From an uncultured Clostridia bacterium (GTDB lineage Bacteria > Bacillota > Clostridia > Oscillospirales > Acutalibacteraceae): DNA of 64,000 bases. Made by a program: the position numbers and the translations under genes. The stretch spans positions 1-64,000 of the forward strand of contig CANQDR010000007.1 in NCBI GenBank assembly GCA_947593615.1, written 5' to 3'. Positions 7,791 through 18,011 of this stretch are shown in pieces; the first letter of the stretch is position 1; every line of letters begins with the position of its first letter. Below the pieces are notes generated by a model that made no database searches, was not told the DNA's origin, and worked only from the letters and a program-made list of their open reading frames with translations.

Positions 7791-9512
7791 TTATTTAATT
7801 CCAAGAATTTCTTTAGCAGAATTAACAAGATTATCGCAAATAGTTTCTGCGTTGGTTTTGTCTTTTCCGACCGCAGTGATATAAAGCTTTATCTTTGGTT
7901 CTGTGCCGCTCGGACGGATAATAACAGCGTTGTCGCCTTCAAGATTTAATGAAATAACATTTGACTTAGGAAGCTCGATATCGCTTGTTTCTCCTGTGAT
8001 AATATCATTTTCTTTTTTAAGAAGATAATCGCTTATTTTAATGACCTTGTATCCACCTACAGATGACGGCATATTATCTCTTGCACCCGACATAATATCA
8101 GCCATTTTCTGCATACCGGCAGCGCCTTCAAACTCAAAAGAATAAGTCTTATTCAAATAATAGCCGAATTCCTCATAAAGTCCGTCAATGACTTCCGCAA
8201 GAGATTTTCCTTGTTTTTTATAATAAGCAGCCATCTCGCAAACCAGCATTGATGCAACAACAGCGTCTTTATCTCTAACATATGTTCCTGAAAGGTAGCC
8301 GTAGCTTTCTTCAAATCCGAAAAGATAACGGTTTTCTTCATGATTTTTTTCGAGATTTAGAATAACTTCTCCTATATATTTGAATCCTGTCAGTACATTT
8401 TTAAGCTCGCAGCCGTATTTTTCACAAAGCTTATTAACGAGTTTTGTGGTTACGATTGTTTTAACAACAACAGGCTTTTCAGGAAGTGTTCCGTTTGAAT
8501 TTTTGCAGGACAAAATATAATTGGTAAGCATAGCTCCGTTTTCGTTGCCTGATATAAGTCTGTAGCTTCCGTCATAATCCTTTACGGTAATTCCGACTCT
8601 GTCAGCGTCAGGGTCTGTAGCAAGCAGTAAATCGGGCTGTTCTTTTTCGCAGAGTTCAAGTCCTTTTTCAAGAGCTTCTTTTATTTCTGGGTTAGGGTAG
8701 GGGCATGTTGTAAAGTTACCGTCGGGAAGTTCCTGTTCCTTAACAACAATAACATCATTCACACCGATTTTACTTAAAACTTTTCTCACAAGCTTGTTTC
8801 CAGTACCGTTTAAAGGAGTATAAACAACCTTCAAATTTGCGTCTTTGCAAATTCCGGGATTTTCCTGCTGCTCCATAACTTTTTCAAGATAGCTGTCATA
8901 TACGCTTTCGTCAACATACTCAATCATACCTGATTCAACCGCAGAATCAAAATCGGCAATTTTTACATCTTTAAAAATGTTAAGCTTGCATATTTCATCA
9001 TATACAGCAGTTGCAGCCATATCAGTCATCTGACAGCCGTCTTCGCCGTAAGCCTTATAACCGTTATAAGCGGCAGGGTTATGACTGGCAGTTACCATAA
9101 TTCCGGCCTGACACTTAAAGTAGCGTACAAGATAAGAAAGAACGGGAGTAGGCTGCAATTCTTTAGTTATATAAACCTTAATGCCGTTTGCAGCCAGAAC
9201 TCTTGCTGCTTCAATCATAAATAAATCAGCTTTAATTCTGCTGTCGTGAGAAATAGCAACAGCACCCTTGCCGTATTTTGATAAAACATAGTTCGCAAGT
9301 CCCTGAGTAGCCTGACGAACAACATAAATATTCATTCTGTTCGTTCCTGCACCGATGATTCCTCTTAGTCCTGCTGTTCCAAACTTAAGTGAAGTATAAA
9401 AACGCTCGTGGATTTCATTCTCATCATTTTTTATGCTTTCAAGCTCTGAAATCAAATCCTTATCATCAACAGCATTTTTACACCATTCATTATATTCCTT
9501 CATAATATCCAT
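7791..9512 (-). CDS. Phosphoglucomutase/phosphomannomutase
   Basis: Cytoplasmic alpha-D-phosphohexomutase, 573 residues, the usual length of the Firmicutes PgcA-type enzyme. The catalytic serine is Ser143 in TASHNPAAYNGYKAY, the metal loop is DPDADRVGI (about 303), the sugar-binding loop is GFEESYGYL, and the phosphate-binding loop is RPSGTEPKIKLY near the C-terminus. It interconverts glucose-1-phosphate and glucose-6-phosphate, linking glycolysis and glycogen to nucleotide-sugar supply. GGAGG lies 8 nt before the ATG. The polysaccharide genes upstream on the same strand would use sugar nucleotides from this step, but a 160-bp gap makes co-transcription uncertain. Confidence 0.93.
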   Translation of the reverse strand: MDIMKEYNEWCKNAVDDKDLISELESIKNDENEIHERFYTSLKFGTAGLRGIIGAGTNRMNIYVVRQATQGLANYVLSKYGKGAVAISHDSRIKADLFMIEAARVLAANGIKVYITKELQPTPVLSYLVRYFKCQAGIMVTASHNPAAYNGYKAYGEDGCQMTDMAATAVYDEICKLNIFKDVKIADFDSAVESGMIEYVDESVYDSYLEKVMEQQENPGICKDANLKVVYTPLNGTGNKLVRKVLSKIGVNDVIVVKEQELPDGNFTTCPYPNPEIKEALEKGLELCEKEQPDLLLATDPDADRVGITVKDYDGSYRLISGNENGAMLTNYILSCKNSNGTLPEKPVVVKTIVTTKLVNKLCEKYGCELKNVLTGFKYIGEVILNLEKNHEENRYLFGFEESYGYLSGTYVRDKDAVVASMLVCEMAAYYKKQGKSLAEVIDGLYEEFGYYLNKTYSFEFEGAAGMQKMADIMSGARDNMPSSVGGYKVIKISDYLLKKENDIITGETSDIELPKSNVISLNLEGDNAVIIRPSGTEPKIKLYITAVGKDKTNAETICDNLVNSAKEILGIK

Positions 9513-9672
9513 AAAATTACCTCCAATGATAAATCAAAATTAGGTATAAGTTATTACTCCATAAAACATAATTTTTATTTTTTGCCTAAACATTACTAAT
9601 ATACCATATACAAGTAAAAAAAACAAGTTTTTTATTGCACGTATAGCTTATGAAAATTTAGCGGCAAAACAG

Positions 9673-12522
9673 TCAGTTTGTTTTTTCAAGCTTATAGCTT
9701 ACATCATTTTCAATTACATTATATCCGTTAGAAGCGGCGTCATTGTAAATGTTTGTAAGATCCCACTCGGAGTCTTTTGGAATATAAATATATTTAGGAA
9801 TATTTTCAGGATTAACAGAATAGTAGGTCTTAAGTCTTTCAATGCTTGAAGTTTTTTCGCCCGGAATCCATGCAGACATAGTTCCATAGGGGAAATCGGC
9901 AGCAAGGTAACACCATGTTTTGCTTGTAAGGAAAAGTATTTTATCCTTTTCCTTGTTATCATAATATTTCAAATCATTATTAATTGTTTCATATGTGTTG
10001 AAATTGTTTACATTTGTATAAATGCCTTTTGCAGGTCCGCTGTTTATCTGGCTTGTCAGCGCACTTGTATCACCTGATTCCCAGAAACAGTGAGTTGCTT
10101 TAACAGTTATTTGAAATGCACCTTGCAGGAAAATCATAAATGCAGCAAACACAAAGCTCGCTCTTTTTACCCAAACTGCATATTCTATATTATCCTGTGA
10201 TGTTTTCATTTCTCTGATAAGTTGTGCAAGGAAAACATATCCTGCCATATTTGTTGCTGTAATTGACACGGAAATAATATAGAAATACTGGTTTGACGAG
10301 AATGCTGTTGCAAATGAATATATAATACCAAGAACAAACAAGCTCGCAAACAATGCCTTTTGCTTTTTGTCACACAGAATATACGAGGTTATTCCTATGA
10401 AAATCAGCGGGAACATAATAGCATTGTAATAAACGCTTGTCAGCTGAGGCAGTAACAGCACATAACAGAATATTACAATTGCAGTGGTCACAATAAGATA
10501 TACAGAACGGTGAAGTTGTCTGTTTTTGTCAAATATCATAACGATTATCATTGCGAAATAGCTGTATAAAGCCCACTTAAAATGACTGTGATGATTTAAA
10601 ATCGAATTAAAATACATTTGAATTCTTGAAACAAGAGCAACTTGAGGGTGGTCAGGGTCAGTAAGAAGATAAGGCAGATTCTTAAAAATTTCACCGACGC
10701 TTACTCTTGTCAATGCAAAAGCGAGGAATACAGCCGCAAGCGCAAACACGCCTATGCTGAAAAACAGAAATGTTCTGCCTGAAAACAGTTCACTTTTAAA
10801 TATTATATTTGTATTTTTATTTTTAATAACTCTATGAACAATTATACATATTCCGTACAATATATAAGCAGCTGCAAGATACGGACAGCAAAGTACGGCT
10901 GCGGCAAAAGTTACACCGCATAATATTAGAGGCAGTTTCTTTTTATAGTTTATTGTGCCCATAACAGCGCCTGTCAGCGTAAGTAAATCAAGCGCCATAG
11001 TATTATAGCTCATAGCCATAATATCAAACGGAGTAAAGATAAAGTACAGAACGCAGGCAAAAACAGAAATATATCCGAATTTTCTGAAACGCGTATATAT
11101 AATAATTGAAACCACAGCGTGGAAAATAATATAAGCGACTCTTGCTGCAAGAATAATTCCTTCCGTTGACTGGGTTATCATTGTATAAAGACCGACAAAC
11201 GGCATAAGTAAAAATCCCGAAAGTTGAGATAAATTCCATTCATCTCTTATCAGCGCATCACCCATATTAAATCGTTGGGGAATAGTCAGATAAAATGGTT
11301 CGTCATTTCCTCCGAAACCAAATGAGCATTTCCAGAACGCAAAAATCAGAGCACCTGCCATTAATGCTATAAACAGATAATCCTGCCATTTATATTTATC
11401 CACTCTTGCTCGTTGTTCTTTTATAAAATCCACAAGCATTTTAAAGAATATCTGAATGTATTTTGCAATAAAATTAAGAATTGCCGAACCGATAGCAGAG
11501 CATACAAATACTATGGGAACGGTAACAAAGTAGAATGGAAGTCTATCGGTCATAACAGGGATTTTTTGATTAAGAATCGGATATACAAGCGAGTCAAAAA
11601 TAAATGACAGAAGATATATTCCGAGTGCAAGGTCAGAAACTTGCCATAATACAAATTTAAAGCCTTTGCCGATTTTAGTTGTATTGATTCTGCTTAAAAG
11701 TATGAATAAAAATACCGAGAGCACATAGGGCTCAAATCCGTACCAGAAAACATATGTGCCTGATTTAAAATTAGTTCCGTAGCTTCTGTAGAAATTAAAC
11801 GTACCGAATAACACAATGGCGGCGATAAATAAAATAAGCAGAGAACGTGTTTTTAGTTTTATTCCATACTCGCGTATGTAACAGCCGGAAAAATAATAAG
11901 TAATAGGATAAAATCCCATCCACCAGCTTGGAATGAGTTTAGCAAATGTATCGGAGGATTTAGGGTCAGCCCACCAGCCCGGAGTGTCAAAATTAAATAT
12001 ATTGAACAAGGTGGGAAGTATTGTAATAGCAATCATTGTTATTACAAGCACCTGTTTCTGGCGTTTGTTTTTCAGATTATTATAGGCAAGGTTCAAAAAT
12101 GGAATTAACAGAAACAAGCCGATATACATTTCAATATACCAAGAGTAGTTTGCTCCGGTAAAGTCAAGCGTACCCATAATAAATGATTTAAAAGTCAAAA
12201 TCTCATTGTCATGAACAGCCTTTAAAATCATGCAGGTTAAAGTGCTCAGGACAAAAATAATTAATGTTTTGGTTATTCCAGAGTAAAATTTTCTGCTTAA
12301 AGTTTTTTTACTCATAAGATAGCCGGTTAAAATCATAAACAACGGTACACAAACAGAGAACAGCGTGCGCATAAGTACCATAATATACATTTCTGTACCC
12401 TGTACTGTTTGGCTGTAAAATCCGTTGTGTAAAAAGAAGTGAACAGACAGAACCGTAAATACCGCAACTATTCTTATTATATCCATAGCGGAATTACGAT
12501 TTTCCAATTTTTTAATATCCAT
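9673..12522 (-). CDS. Acyltransferase_3 fused to a PMT-like glycosyltransferase membrane domain
   Basis: Large polytopic membrane protein of 949 residues from the ATG at 12522. The track counts a TTG one codon earlier; AAGGA precedes both. Residues about 1-370 resemble the acyltransferase_3 (OafA/WecH) family: an N-terminal MDIIRIVAVFTVLSVHFF segment with the family histidine, and ten or so membrane helices. Residues about 385-830 are a second polytopic module with GGNDEPFYLTIPQRF after its first helix, like the acidic catalytic loop of PMT/GT39-type lipid-linked glycosyltransferases. The C-terminal 120 residues are soluble and probably extracytoplasmic. The fusion suggests acylation and glycosylation of one lipid-linked or surface glycan. 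Substrates unknown. Confidence 0.8.
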   Translation of the reverse strand: MDIKKLENRNSAMDIIRIVAVFTVLSVHFFLHNGFYSQTVQGTEMYIMVLMRTLFSVCVPLFMILTGYLMSKKTLSRKFYSGITKTLIIFVLSTLTCMILKAVHDNEILTFKSFIMGTLDFTGANYSWYIEMYIGLFLLIPFLNLAYNNLKNKRQKQVLVITMIAITILPTLFNIFNFDTPGWWADPKSSDTFAKLIPSWWMGFYPITYYFSGCYIREYGIKLKTRSLLILFIAAIVLFGTFNFYRSYGTNFKSGTYVFWYGFEPYVLSVFLFILLSRINTTKIGKGFKFVLWQVSDLALGIYLLSFIFDSLVYPILNQKIPVMTDRLPFYFVTVPIVFVCSAIGSAILNFIAKYIQIFFKMLVDFIKEQRARVDKYKWQDYLFIALMAGALIFAFWKCSFGFGGNDEPFYLTIPQRFNMGDALIRDEWNLSQLSGFLLMPFVGLYTMITQSTEGIILAARVAYIIFHAVVSIIIYTRFRKFGYISVFACVLYFIFTPFDIMAMSYNTMALDLLTLTGAVMGTINYKKKLPLILCGVTFAAAVLCCPYLAAAYILYGICIIVHRVIKNKNTNIIFKSELFSGRTFLFFSIGVFALAAVFLAFALTRVSVGEIFKNLPYLLTDPDHPQVALVSRIQMYFNSILNHHSHFKWALYSYFAMIIVMIFDKNRQLHRSVYLIVTTAIVIFCYVLLLPQLTSVYYNAIMFPLIFIGITSYILCDKKQKALFASLFVLGIIYSFATAFSSNQYFYIISVSITATNMAGYVFLAQLIREMKTSQDNIEYAVWVKRASFVFAAFMIFLQGAFQITVKATHCFWESGDTSALTSQINSGPAKGIYTNVNNFNTYETINNDLKYYDNKEKDKILFLTSKTWCYLAADFPYGTMSAWIPGEKTSSIERLKTYYSVNPENIPKYIYIPKDSEWDLTNIYNDAASNGYNVIENDVSYKLEKTN

Positions 12523-12643
12523 CAAAAATTCCTTTCTTATAAAAAATATATATATTACTACAATAACATATTTTCTTGTTTTTTACAACAAAAATAAAAA
12601 AATAAATGCCTAAAATTTATAAAATTTCAGGCATATAAATCGT

Positions 12644-14212
12644 CTATATTTTTGATTTTAAAATGTTATTTAAAAATTTTATTCTTTCCGTTAAAAATTC
12701 AAACCCGTCAATCGACAGCAGAATGAAAACAGGTGTGAAATTATATAAATAGCGTGACCGTGTTTCCCATATAATAAAGAACACGAATGCTGCAAAAACG
12801 ATACCTTTTAAAAAAGTCTGTATATTAATTTCAGGTTTTATACATCCTCTGAGTATCGACAGACAAATCATAAACATAAGAAAAAGTTGAAAACCGCAGC
12901 TGTAAATATAAAATATAAGGTGATTTTCACCTTTATCGAGAACGAATGAATGTAAAAAGTTCTCTCTTATCGGTTGTTCAATGTGATGAGATATAAAATA
13001 GGTTCCGTCCTCCCATGTCCAAACAGCCTTCTTAACAATATGTTTTGAAAGTCCGATAAATCCAAAAGTTTTTATTCTGTTATTGATTTCTTTTAAATTA
13101 GCTTCCTGTTTTGATTCTATATCAGGATAGCTCGCAGTATATTGACTGTCTTTTTGATTGTAGTGTCCCAAGCCTTTAAGTCCCATCATAATCCAATGGG
13201 TGTACGGATACTGACATTTGTCTGATTCTTCTTTTGTAATAATCTTTGAATTGTCAAATTCTATGTTATATATAGAGCCGACAATTCCAAAACCTGCGGC
13301 AAGCGCAAGAATCAGACAAACAGTTTTCTTCATTTTAAATTTTAAATAAAGAAAAATAATAGTAACTGCAAGCAGTAAAACCAAACTGCCTTTTAATTTA
13401 TAGCCCAAAAAAATTAATGAACCGCTTATTGCAAGCAGAATATATTTTTTATATCGTGAGTCTGATTTAACAGCGCAGATAAAAAGATAAATTGCAGCAA
13501 TACAAAAAGGAATTGAAATTGAATCTGTATAATAATAAGATACGTAGGTGTAATACGGTGCAAAAAGGAATGATAGAATCAGTACCATAATTGCTTTTTT
13601 GTTTCCGTATATTTTTCTTGCGGTAAATACCGTAAGCAGCACGGAAATATTTATTGCCGCAGCATTAACTAAAACAGGCAGATACATAGGAACATACCCT
13701 AAAATCAGATATGCAGTTCTGTAAAAAAACGAAAGTAAAAAAAGGATTGCAAGGTTATTTGGATATCTTATGAGATAAACATCACCGTTTTGATAATTTT
13801 TCTGAATAAAATCAAAATTTCCGTTTTGAGCAAAATCAAGCGAGCATTGGTTAAGATAATTTAAATCCGTAACAGGCTTCATTTCAAGCAAATATCCGAT
13901 AAGCAGCTGAATTGCAAACATAATACCTGTTACGGAAAAAATTATAAGTTTAATATTTCTGTCCGTAAGATTTCCTTTTGCTAAAATTTTTGGTTTTCCG
14001 TTATATTTTTGAATAATAATATAAACAGCAGTAAAAAAAGCAAGCAGTATTACAAATCCAAGTATTACAAACAGCTGTTCTTTAACCGAATAGTTTTGTT
14101 TATCATCATGATAGCCAAACAGAATAACACATAAAAATATTAATCCGAAGCTAACCAAAAAAACAATATGAAAAATTCTGTTCAAAATTTCAGGAAATTT
14201 GTTTTTAGTCAT
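12644..14212 (-). CDS. Polytopic membrane glycosyltransferase (PMT/ArnT-like)
   Basis: Predicted membrane protein of 522 residues with 11-13 hydrophobic segments and a larger extracytoplasmic loop (about 330-420). The acidic and aromatic loop after the first TM pairs and the overall plan resemble C-type (GT-C) glycosyltransferases that use polyprenyl-phosphate sugars. The track start at 14281 lies inside the upstream GT2 gene. The ATG at 14212 follows GGAGG and overlaps the GT2 stop by 8 nt, a normal translational-coupling arrangement. The GT2 partner probably makes the polyprenyl-phosphate sugar donor used here. Family assignment is by architecture, not by a decisive motif. Confidence 0.7.
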   Translation of the reverse strand: MTKNKFPEILNRIFHIVFLVSFGLIFLCVILFGYHDDKQNYSVKEQLFVILGFVILLAFFTAVYIIIQKYNGKPKILAKGNLTDRNIKLIIFSVTGIMFAIQLLIGYLLEMKPVTDLNYLNQCSLDFAQNGNFDFIQKNYQNGDVYLIRYPNNLAILFLLSFFYRTAYLILGYVPMYLPVLVNAAAINISVLLTVFTARKIYGNKKAIMVLILSFLFAPYYTYVSYYYTDSISIPFCIAAIYLFICAVKSDSRYKKYILLAISGSLIFLGYKLKGSLVLLLAVTIIFLYLKFKMKKTVCLILALAAGFGIVGSIYNIEFDNSKIITKEESDKCQYPYTHWIMMGLKGLGHYNQKDSQYTASYPDIESKQEANLKEINNRIKTFGFIGLSKHIVKKAVWTWEDGTYFISHHIEQPIRENFLHSFVLDKGENHLIFYIYSCGFQLFLMFMICLSILRGCIKPEINIQTFLKGIVFAAFVFFIIWETRSRYLYNFTPVFILLSIDGFEFLTERIKFLNNILKSKI

Positions 14213-15155
14213 AATCCTCCAGGAATTCCTCAACAATATATCTTGGTCGCCTTTTAGCTTCCAAATATATTTTGCCAACATATTCCCCGATTATTCCTAT
14301 TGCCAGTAATTGTAAACCTCCTAAAGCCCAGATCGAGCATAAAAGACTTGCCCATCCGCTTACGGCAACACCCATAAAAAAGCTTATAAGAGAATAAATA
14401 ATCATTATAATGCTTATTGCAAATACAATAGCGCCGAGCCATGTAATCATTCTGATAGGCTGAATGCTCAGAGAGGTAATTCCCTCCCATGCAAGAGCAA
14501 GCATTTTTTTCAGCGGATATTTACTTTCTCCTGCAAGGCGTTCGGAACGCTCATAAGTTACAATATCAGACTTATATCCTATGAGAGGCACCATGCCTCT
14601 TAGAAATATATTTGTTTCTTTATATAATGAAAATGCTTCAAGCGCTCTTCTGCTCATAAGTCTGAAATCAGCGTGGTTGAAAATTACTTTTGCTCCCATT
14701 TTATTAAGTATTTTATAAAATGCTTCAGCAGTAAAGCGTTTAAAGAAAGTATCAGTTTCTCTTTTTGAGCGAACGCCGTAAACTACATCACAGCCATCCT
14801 CGAATTTAGCAACCATTTCGTCAAAAGTGTTTATATCGTCCTGTAAATCGGCGTCTATTGATATAACGGCGTCAGCTTTATCCTTTAAAGTCATAAGTCC
14901 GCACAGCAGTGCATTCTGATGACCTCTGTTTCTTGAGAGTTTTATTCCCTGAAAAATGGGATTTTCATTATGAAGCGATTTTATAATGCTCCAGGTCTTG
15001 TCCTTGGAGCCGTCGTCAATAAATACAATTTTACTGTCTGATGTAATTTTACTCTCATACATCATATCGTTATATTTGTTTAAGAGTTTTTCAGCTGAAT
15101 CTCTTAAAACTTCTTCTTCGTTGTAGCAGGGGATAGCAAGATATAGCTTTGTCAT
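14205..15155 (-). CDS. GT2 polyprenyl-phosphate glycosyltransferase (DPM1/GtrB-like)
   Basis: Membrane-anchored family 2 glycosyltransferase of 316 residues. The N-terminal GT-A domain shows IPCYNEEEVL, DDGSKDKTW and the metal-binding DADLQDD. Two C-terminal membrane helices (about 232-255 and 265-290) are typical of GtrB/DPM1-like enzymes, which move a sugar from UDP or GDP onto polyprenyl phosphate at the inner face of the membrane. GGAGG precedes the ATG. It overlaps the following GT-C gene by 8 nt, so donor synthesis and transfer are probably coupled. Confidence 0.88.
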   Translation of the reverse strand: MTKLYLAIPCYNEEEVLRDSAEKLLNKYNDMMYESKITSDSKIVFIDDGSKDKTWSIIKSLHNENPIFQGIKLSRNRGHQNALLCGLMTLKDKADAVISIDADLQDDINTFDEMVAKFEDGCDVVYGVRSKRETDTFFKRFTAEAFYKILNKMGAKVIFNHADFRLMSRRALEAFSLYKETNIFLRGMVPLIGYKSDIVTYERSERLAGESKYPLKKMLALAWEGITSLSIQPIRMITWLGAIVFAISIIMIIYSLISFFMGVAVSGWASLLCSIWALGGLQLLAIGIIGEYVGKIYLEAKRRPRYIVEEFLEDYD

Positions 15156-15304
15156 AATGTCCTCCGAATTGTATTACAAAATATTAAAAAAATATATGTG
15201 TAAAAATATACAATTTATCTGCAAAATAATTATAAGGCAGAGGAAAAATAATGTCAAGAATTTATAATTATTTGTAGTTTATTATATAAAATTAAAAAAT
15301 TTAC

Positions 15305-15333
15305 TTGTCAATAAAAACCAATTGTATTATAAT
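15305..15333 (+). promoter_or_regulatory. Sigma-A type promoter of pfkA
   Basis: TTGTCA and TATAAT are 17 bp apart and lie 40 bp upstream of the pfkA start. Confidence 0.75.
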
Positions 15334-15372
15334 ATAAAATATTAATGATAATAATTCTATGGAGGTAGTATT

Positions 15373-16341
15373 ATGTCACAAAAATCAATAGCGGTACTTA
15401 CAAGCGGCGGTGACGCACCGGGAATGAATGCGGCTGTCAGAGCAGTAGTTCGTGCCGGAATAAATAAAGGTATGAAAGTTTACGGCGTTTATCGCGGATA
15501 TAATGGATTATTAAACGGTGATGTTCAGGAAATGAATCTCAGAAGCGTGTCTGATATTATCGGTAACGGAGGTACAATGCTCTACACAGCAAGAAGTGAA
15601 GAGTACAATACTCCTGCGGGCGTAAAAAAGGCGGCTGATTATTGCAGAAGCCTTGGAATAAGCGGTGTGGTTGTAATCGGAGGCGACGGTTCATTCAGAG
15701 GCGCACGTGACCTTACGGGCGCAGGAATCAACTGCATAGGCGTTCCCGGTACAATCGATAATGATATAGCCTGCTCTGAATATACCGTAGGCTTTGATAC
15801 TGCTATGAATACTGCACTTCAGATGGTTGACCGTATTCGTGATACGGCTCAGTCACATGACCGCTGTTCAATCGTTGAGGTAATGGGCAGACGCTGCGGC
15901 GATATTGCATTGCAGACAGGTATTGCAACAGGCGCAACAGCAATTTTAGTCCCTGAAATTGAATATAATATTGAACGTGATGTAATAGCAAGAATTATCA
16001 ACACTCAGAAAACGGGCAAAAAGCATTTCGTAATTGTAGTTGCAGAAGGTGTCGGCGGAGTTCAGGACCTTGCTAAATATATTGAACAGCGTCTTGGCAT
16101 TGAAGCAAGAGCAACGGTACTCGGCCATGTTCAGCGCGGAGGTTCTCCGACACTCCGAGACAGAGTTGTAGCCAGTGAAATGGGTCACAGAGCAGTTCAG
16201 CTTCTTGACCAGAATATCGGAAACCGCGTAGTAGCAATGCAAGGCGGAAAAATTGTTGATTTAGATATTAATGAAGCTCTTGACATGAAACGAGTATTTG
16301 ATAAAGAGCTTTATAACATAGCAATGACAATTTCTATTTAA
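15373..16341 (+). CDS. pfkA: ATP-dependent 6-phosphofructokinase
   Basis: Cytoplasmic glycolytic enzyme converting fructose-6-phosphate and ATP to fructose-1,6-bisphosphate. The 322 residues match the short bacterial PfkA form (about 320). Visible motifs are TSGGDAPGMNAAVRAV at the N-terminus, GGDGSFRGA (Gly-Gly-Asp-Gly typical of ATP users), the catalytic GTIDNDI, and MGRRCGDIA in the substrate site. ATGGAGGTAGT provides the ribosome binding site. It has its own promoter and terminator, so it appears monocistronic. Confidence 0.97.
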   Translation: MSQKSIAVLTSGGDAPGMNAAVRAVVRAGINKGMKVYGVYRGYNGLLNGDVQEMNLRSVSDIIGNGGTMLYTARSEEYNTPAGVKKAADYCRSLGISGVVVIGGDGSFRGARDLTGAGINCIGVPGTIDNDIACSEYTVGFDTAMNTALQMVDRIRDTAQSHDRCSIVEVMGRRCGDIALQTGIATGATAILVPEIEYNIERDVIARIINTQKTGKKHFVIVVAEGVGGVQDLAKYIEQRLGIEARATVLGHVQRGGSPTLRDRVVASEMGHRAVQLLDQNIGNRVVAMQGGKIVDLDINEALDMKRVFDKELYNIAMTISI

Positions 16342-16364
16342 TCTTAATTTTTGTGCTATATTTT

Positions 16365-16395
16365 GGGCGGACAATGTTCGCCCTTCATTTTTATT
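16365..16395 (+). terminator. Intrinsic terminator of pfkA
   Basis: 8-bp stem GGGCGGAC / GTTCGCCC (one G-T pair), 3-nt loop, then TTCATTTTTATT. Confidence 0.75.
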
Positions 16396-16508
16396 ATTTG
16401 ATTTAAACATAATTAAATCTAAATTTTAAGCATTAAAAATAAATTTTTTACATACCATTATTTATTAATATAATTATAACTATATATTTCCTGAAAGGAA
16501 TTATAATT

Positions 16509-18005
16509 ATGCTTAATGATTCACGAAATTTAACAGAAGGACTTATCATATTTTCAGTATTGATATCTGATTTTGAAAAGCTTGATTTTAAAAACGACGC
16601 TCTTGCAGGCGTCCGTGCAAATTATTTTAACTCAAACAACAGTACACAGCAGGATAAAACGGAGGTCTCCATTGATGACAAAGATTATAGTTTGTCATAT
16701 TTTATGAGTAAAGATGATGCTTTATCTTGGAAAATCGCCAGAAATAATAGACCGTATCAGACTGTCAAAAAAGCTACAGGAGGTATTTACTGTGTTATTT
16801 TCTACAGTGAAAACGGCATAATATATAAAAGACAGTATTTTAATAAAGAGCATATTTGGATTCGCACCGAATATTATGACTCTAATTATGAGAATAAATT
16901 ACTTGCAGTCGTATCACAAAAAAATATTTGCGGCATAGTTTCTCTTCATTTTGAAAAAATACATTCGGACGGCAAAAGAGATATATCATATTTGTTTCCT
17001 TCACAAGAAAAGCCTGACAAGAAGTGTACTGCAATTATTTACTCAAATGCAGGTATGCTCTGGTATGATGTATGTTTTAAACCCGAAGATTTAACCGAAT
17101 ACGAACAGGATGATGAAAATAAGTCCGGTTTTGTATTTAATTTAGACAGTTTTTCAGGCAAACGCAATAATAACAATACTATTGATCTAACAAAAGCCGA
17201 TTATTTAGAAGATACCGATATTAAAGAGGATGCAACGCCTAAAATATCTGAAAGTGACAATTCAGATAATTCAAAATCATATTCTGCCTATGATAAAATC
17301 GAAAGGATTCTTTCGGAGGCTCATAAAACGAATAAAGACTTGTTTGGTGAAATAATCAATCAGACATCAGATGACTTTATATCAGAAGAGGATAATTCCG
17401 ATGAAAGTACCGACAGCGGAAATTTGACGAACAAGGATGACTGTCAGGACTTATCACCTGAAAACAATAGCTTGAATAATAACTCTGGCGATTTTTCAGA
17501 AAACTCCAATGAGCAGGAGTTTGAGCAATGTGAAAATTCCCCGTGCAATATTGTTATTCATACAAAATCCGGGCGTTATTCATATTACGGAGAAGTTGAT
17601 GAAAATAATTGCAGAACCGGCAGAGGAAGAACGGTAACTCCCGAAGGACTTACATCTTATGACGGAGATTATAAAAACGATAAGCGAAACGGCTTTGGGG
17701 TATGTTACTATAAAGAAGGCGTTATAAATTATGTCGGCAATTGGGAGAATAACAGCAGATGCGGAAGCGGAGTAGGTTATCGTTTGAGCGACGGAACTAT
17801 GCATGCAGGAAAATGGAATGATAATGCACCCGAAGGTGTTGGTGCGCGTTTTGACAGTGACGGAAATTTTATTGATGTTTGCTCGTACATAAACGGGGTC
17901 AGAAACGGTAAAAGTATTTCCTTTGATGAAAACGGCAGTGTTGTTATAACAAAATGGGAAAACGGAGAAATAATTTCCGAACGTATAATATCAGATGAGG
18001 ATTAG
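16509..18005 (+). CDS. MORN-repeat protein of unknown function
   Basis: 498 residues with no signal peptide or membrane segment, so probably cytoplasmic. Residues about 1-210 form an unrecognised globular domain. Residues about 215-345 are acidic and rich in Asn, Ser, Asp and Glu, probably disordered. Residues about 355-490 contain at least four MORN-type repeats (YYGEVDENNCRTGRGR, YDGDYKNDKRNGFGVCYY, YVGNWENNSRCGSGVGY, HAGKWNDNAPEGVGARF). MORN repeats often mediate protein or lipid association. AAAGGAATT precedes the ATG. The MscS gene begins 6 bp downstream, so the pair is likely co-transcribed. Confidence 0.75.
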   Translation: MLNDSRNLTEGLIIFSVLISDFEKLDFKNDALAGVRANYFNSNNSTQQDKTEVSIDDKDYSLSYFMSKDDALSWKIARNNRPYQTVKKATGGIYCVIFYSENGIIYKRQYFNKEHIWIRTEYYDSNYENKLLAVVSQKNICGIVSLHFEKIHSDGKRDISYLFPSQEKPDKKCTAIIYSNAGMLWYDVCFKPEDLTEYEQDDENKSGFVFNLDSFSGKRNNNNTIDLTKADYLEDTDIKEDATPKISESDNSDNSKSYSAYDKIERILSEAHKTNKDLFGEIINQTSDDFISEEDNSDESTDSGNLTNKDDCQDLSPENNSLNNNSGDFSENSNEQEFEQCENSPCNIVIHTKSGRYSYYGEVDENNCRTGRGRTVTPEGLTSYDGDYKNDKRNGFGVCYYKEGVINYVGNWENNSRCGSGVGYRLSDGTMHAGKWNDNAPEGVGARFDSDGNFIDVCSYINGVRNGKSISFDENGSVVITKWENGEIISERIISDED

Positions 18006-18011
18006 CATATT

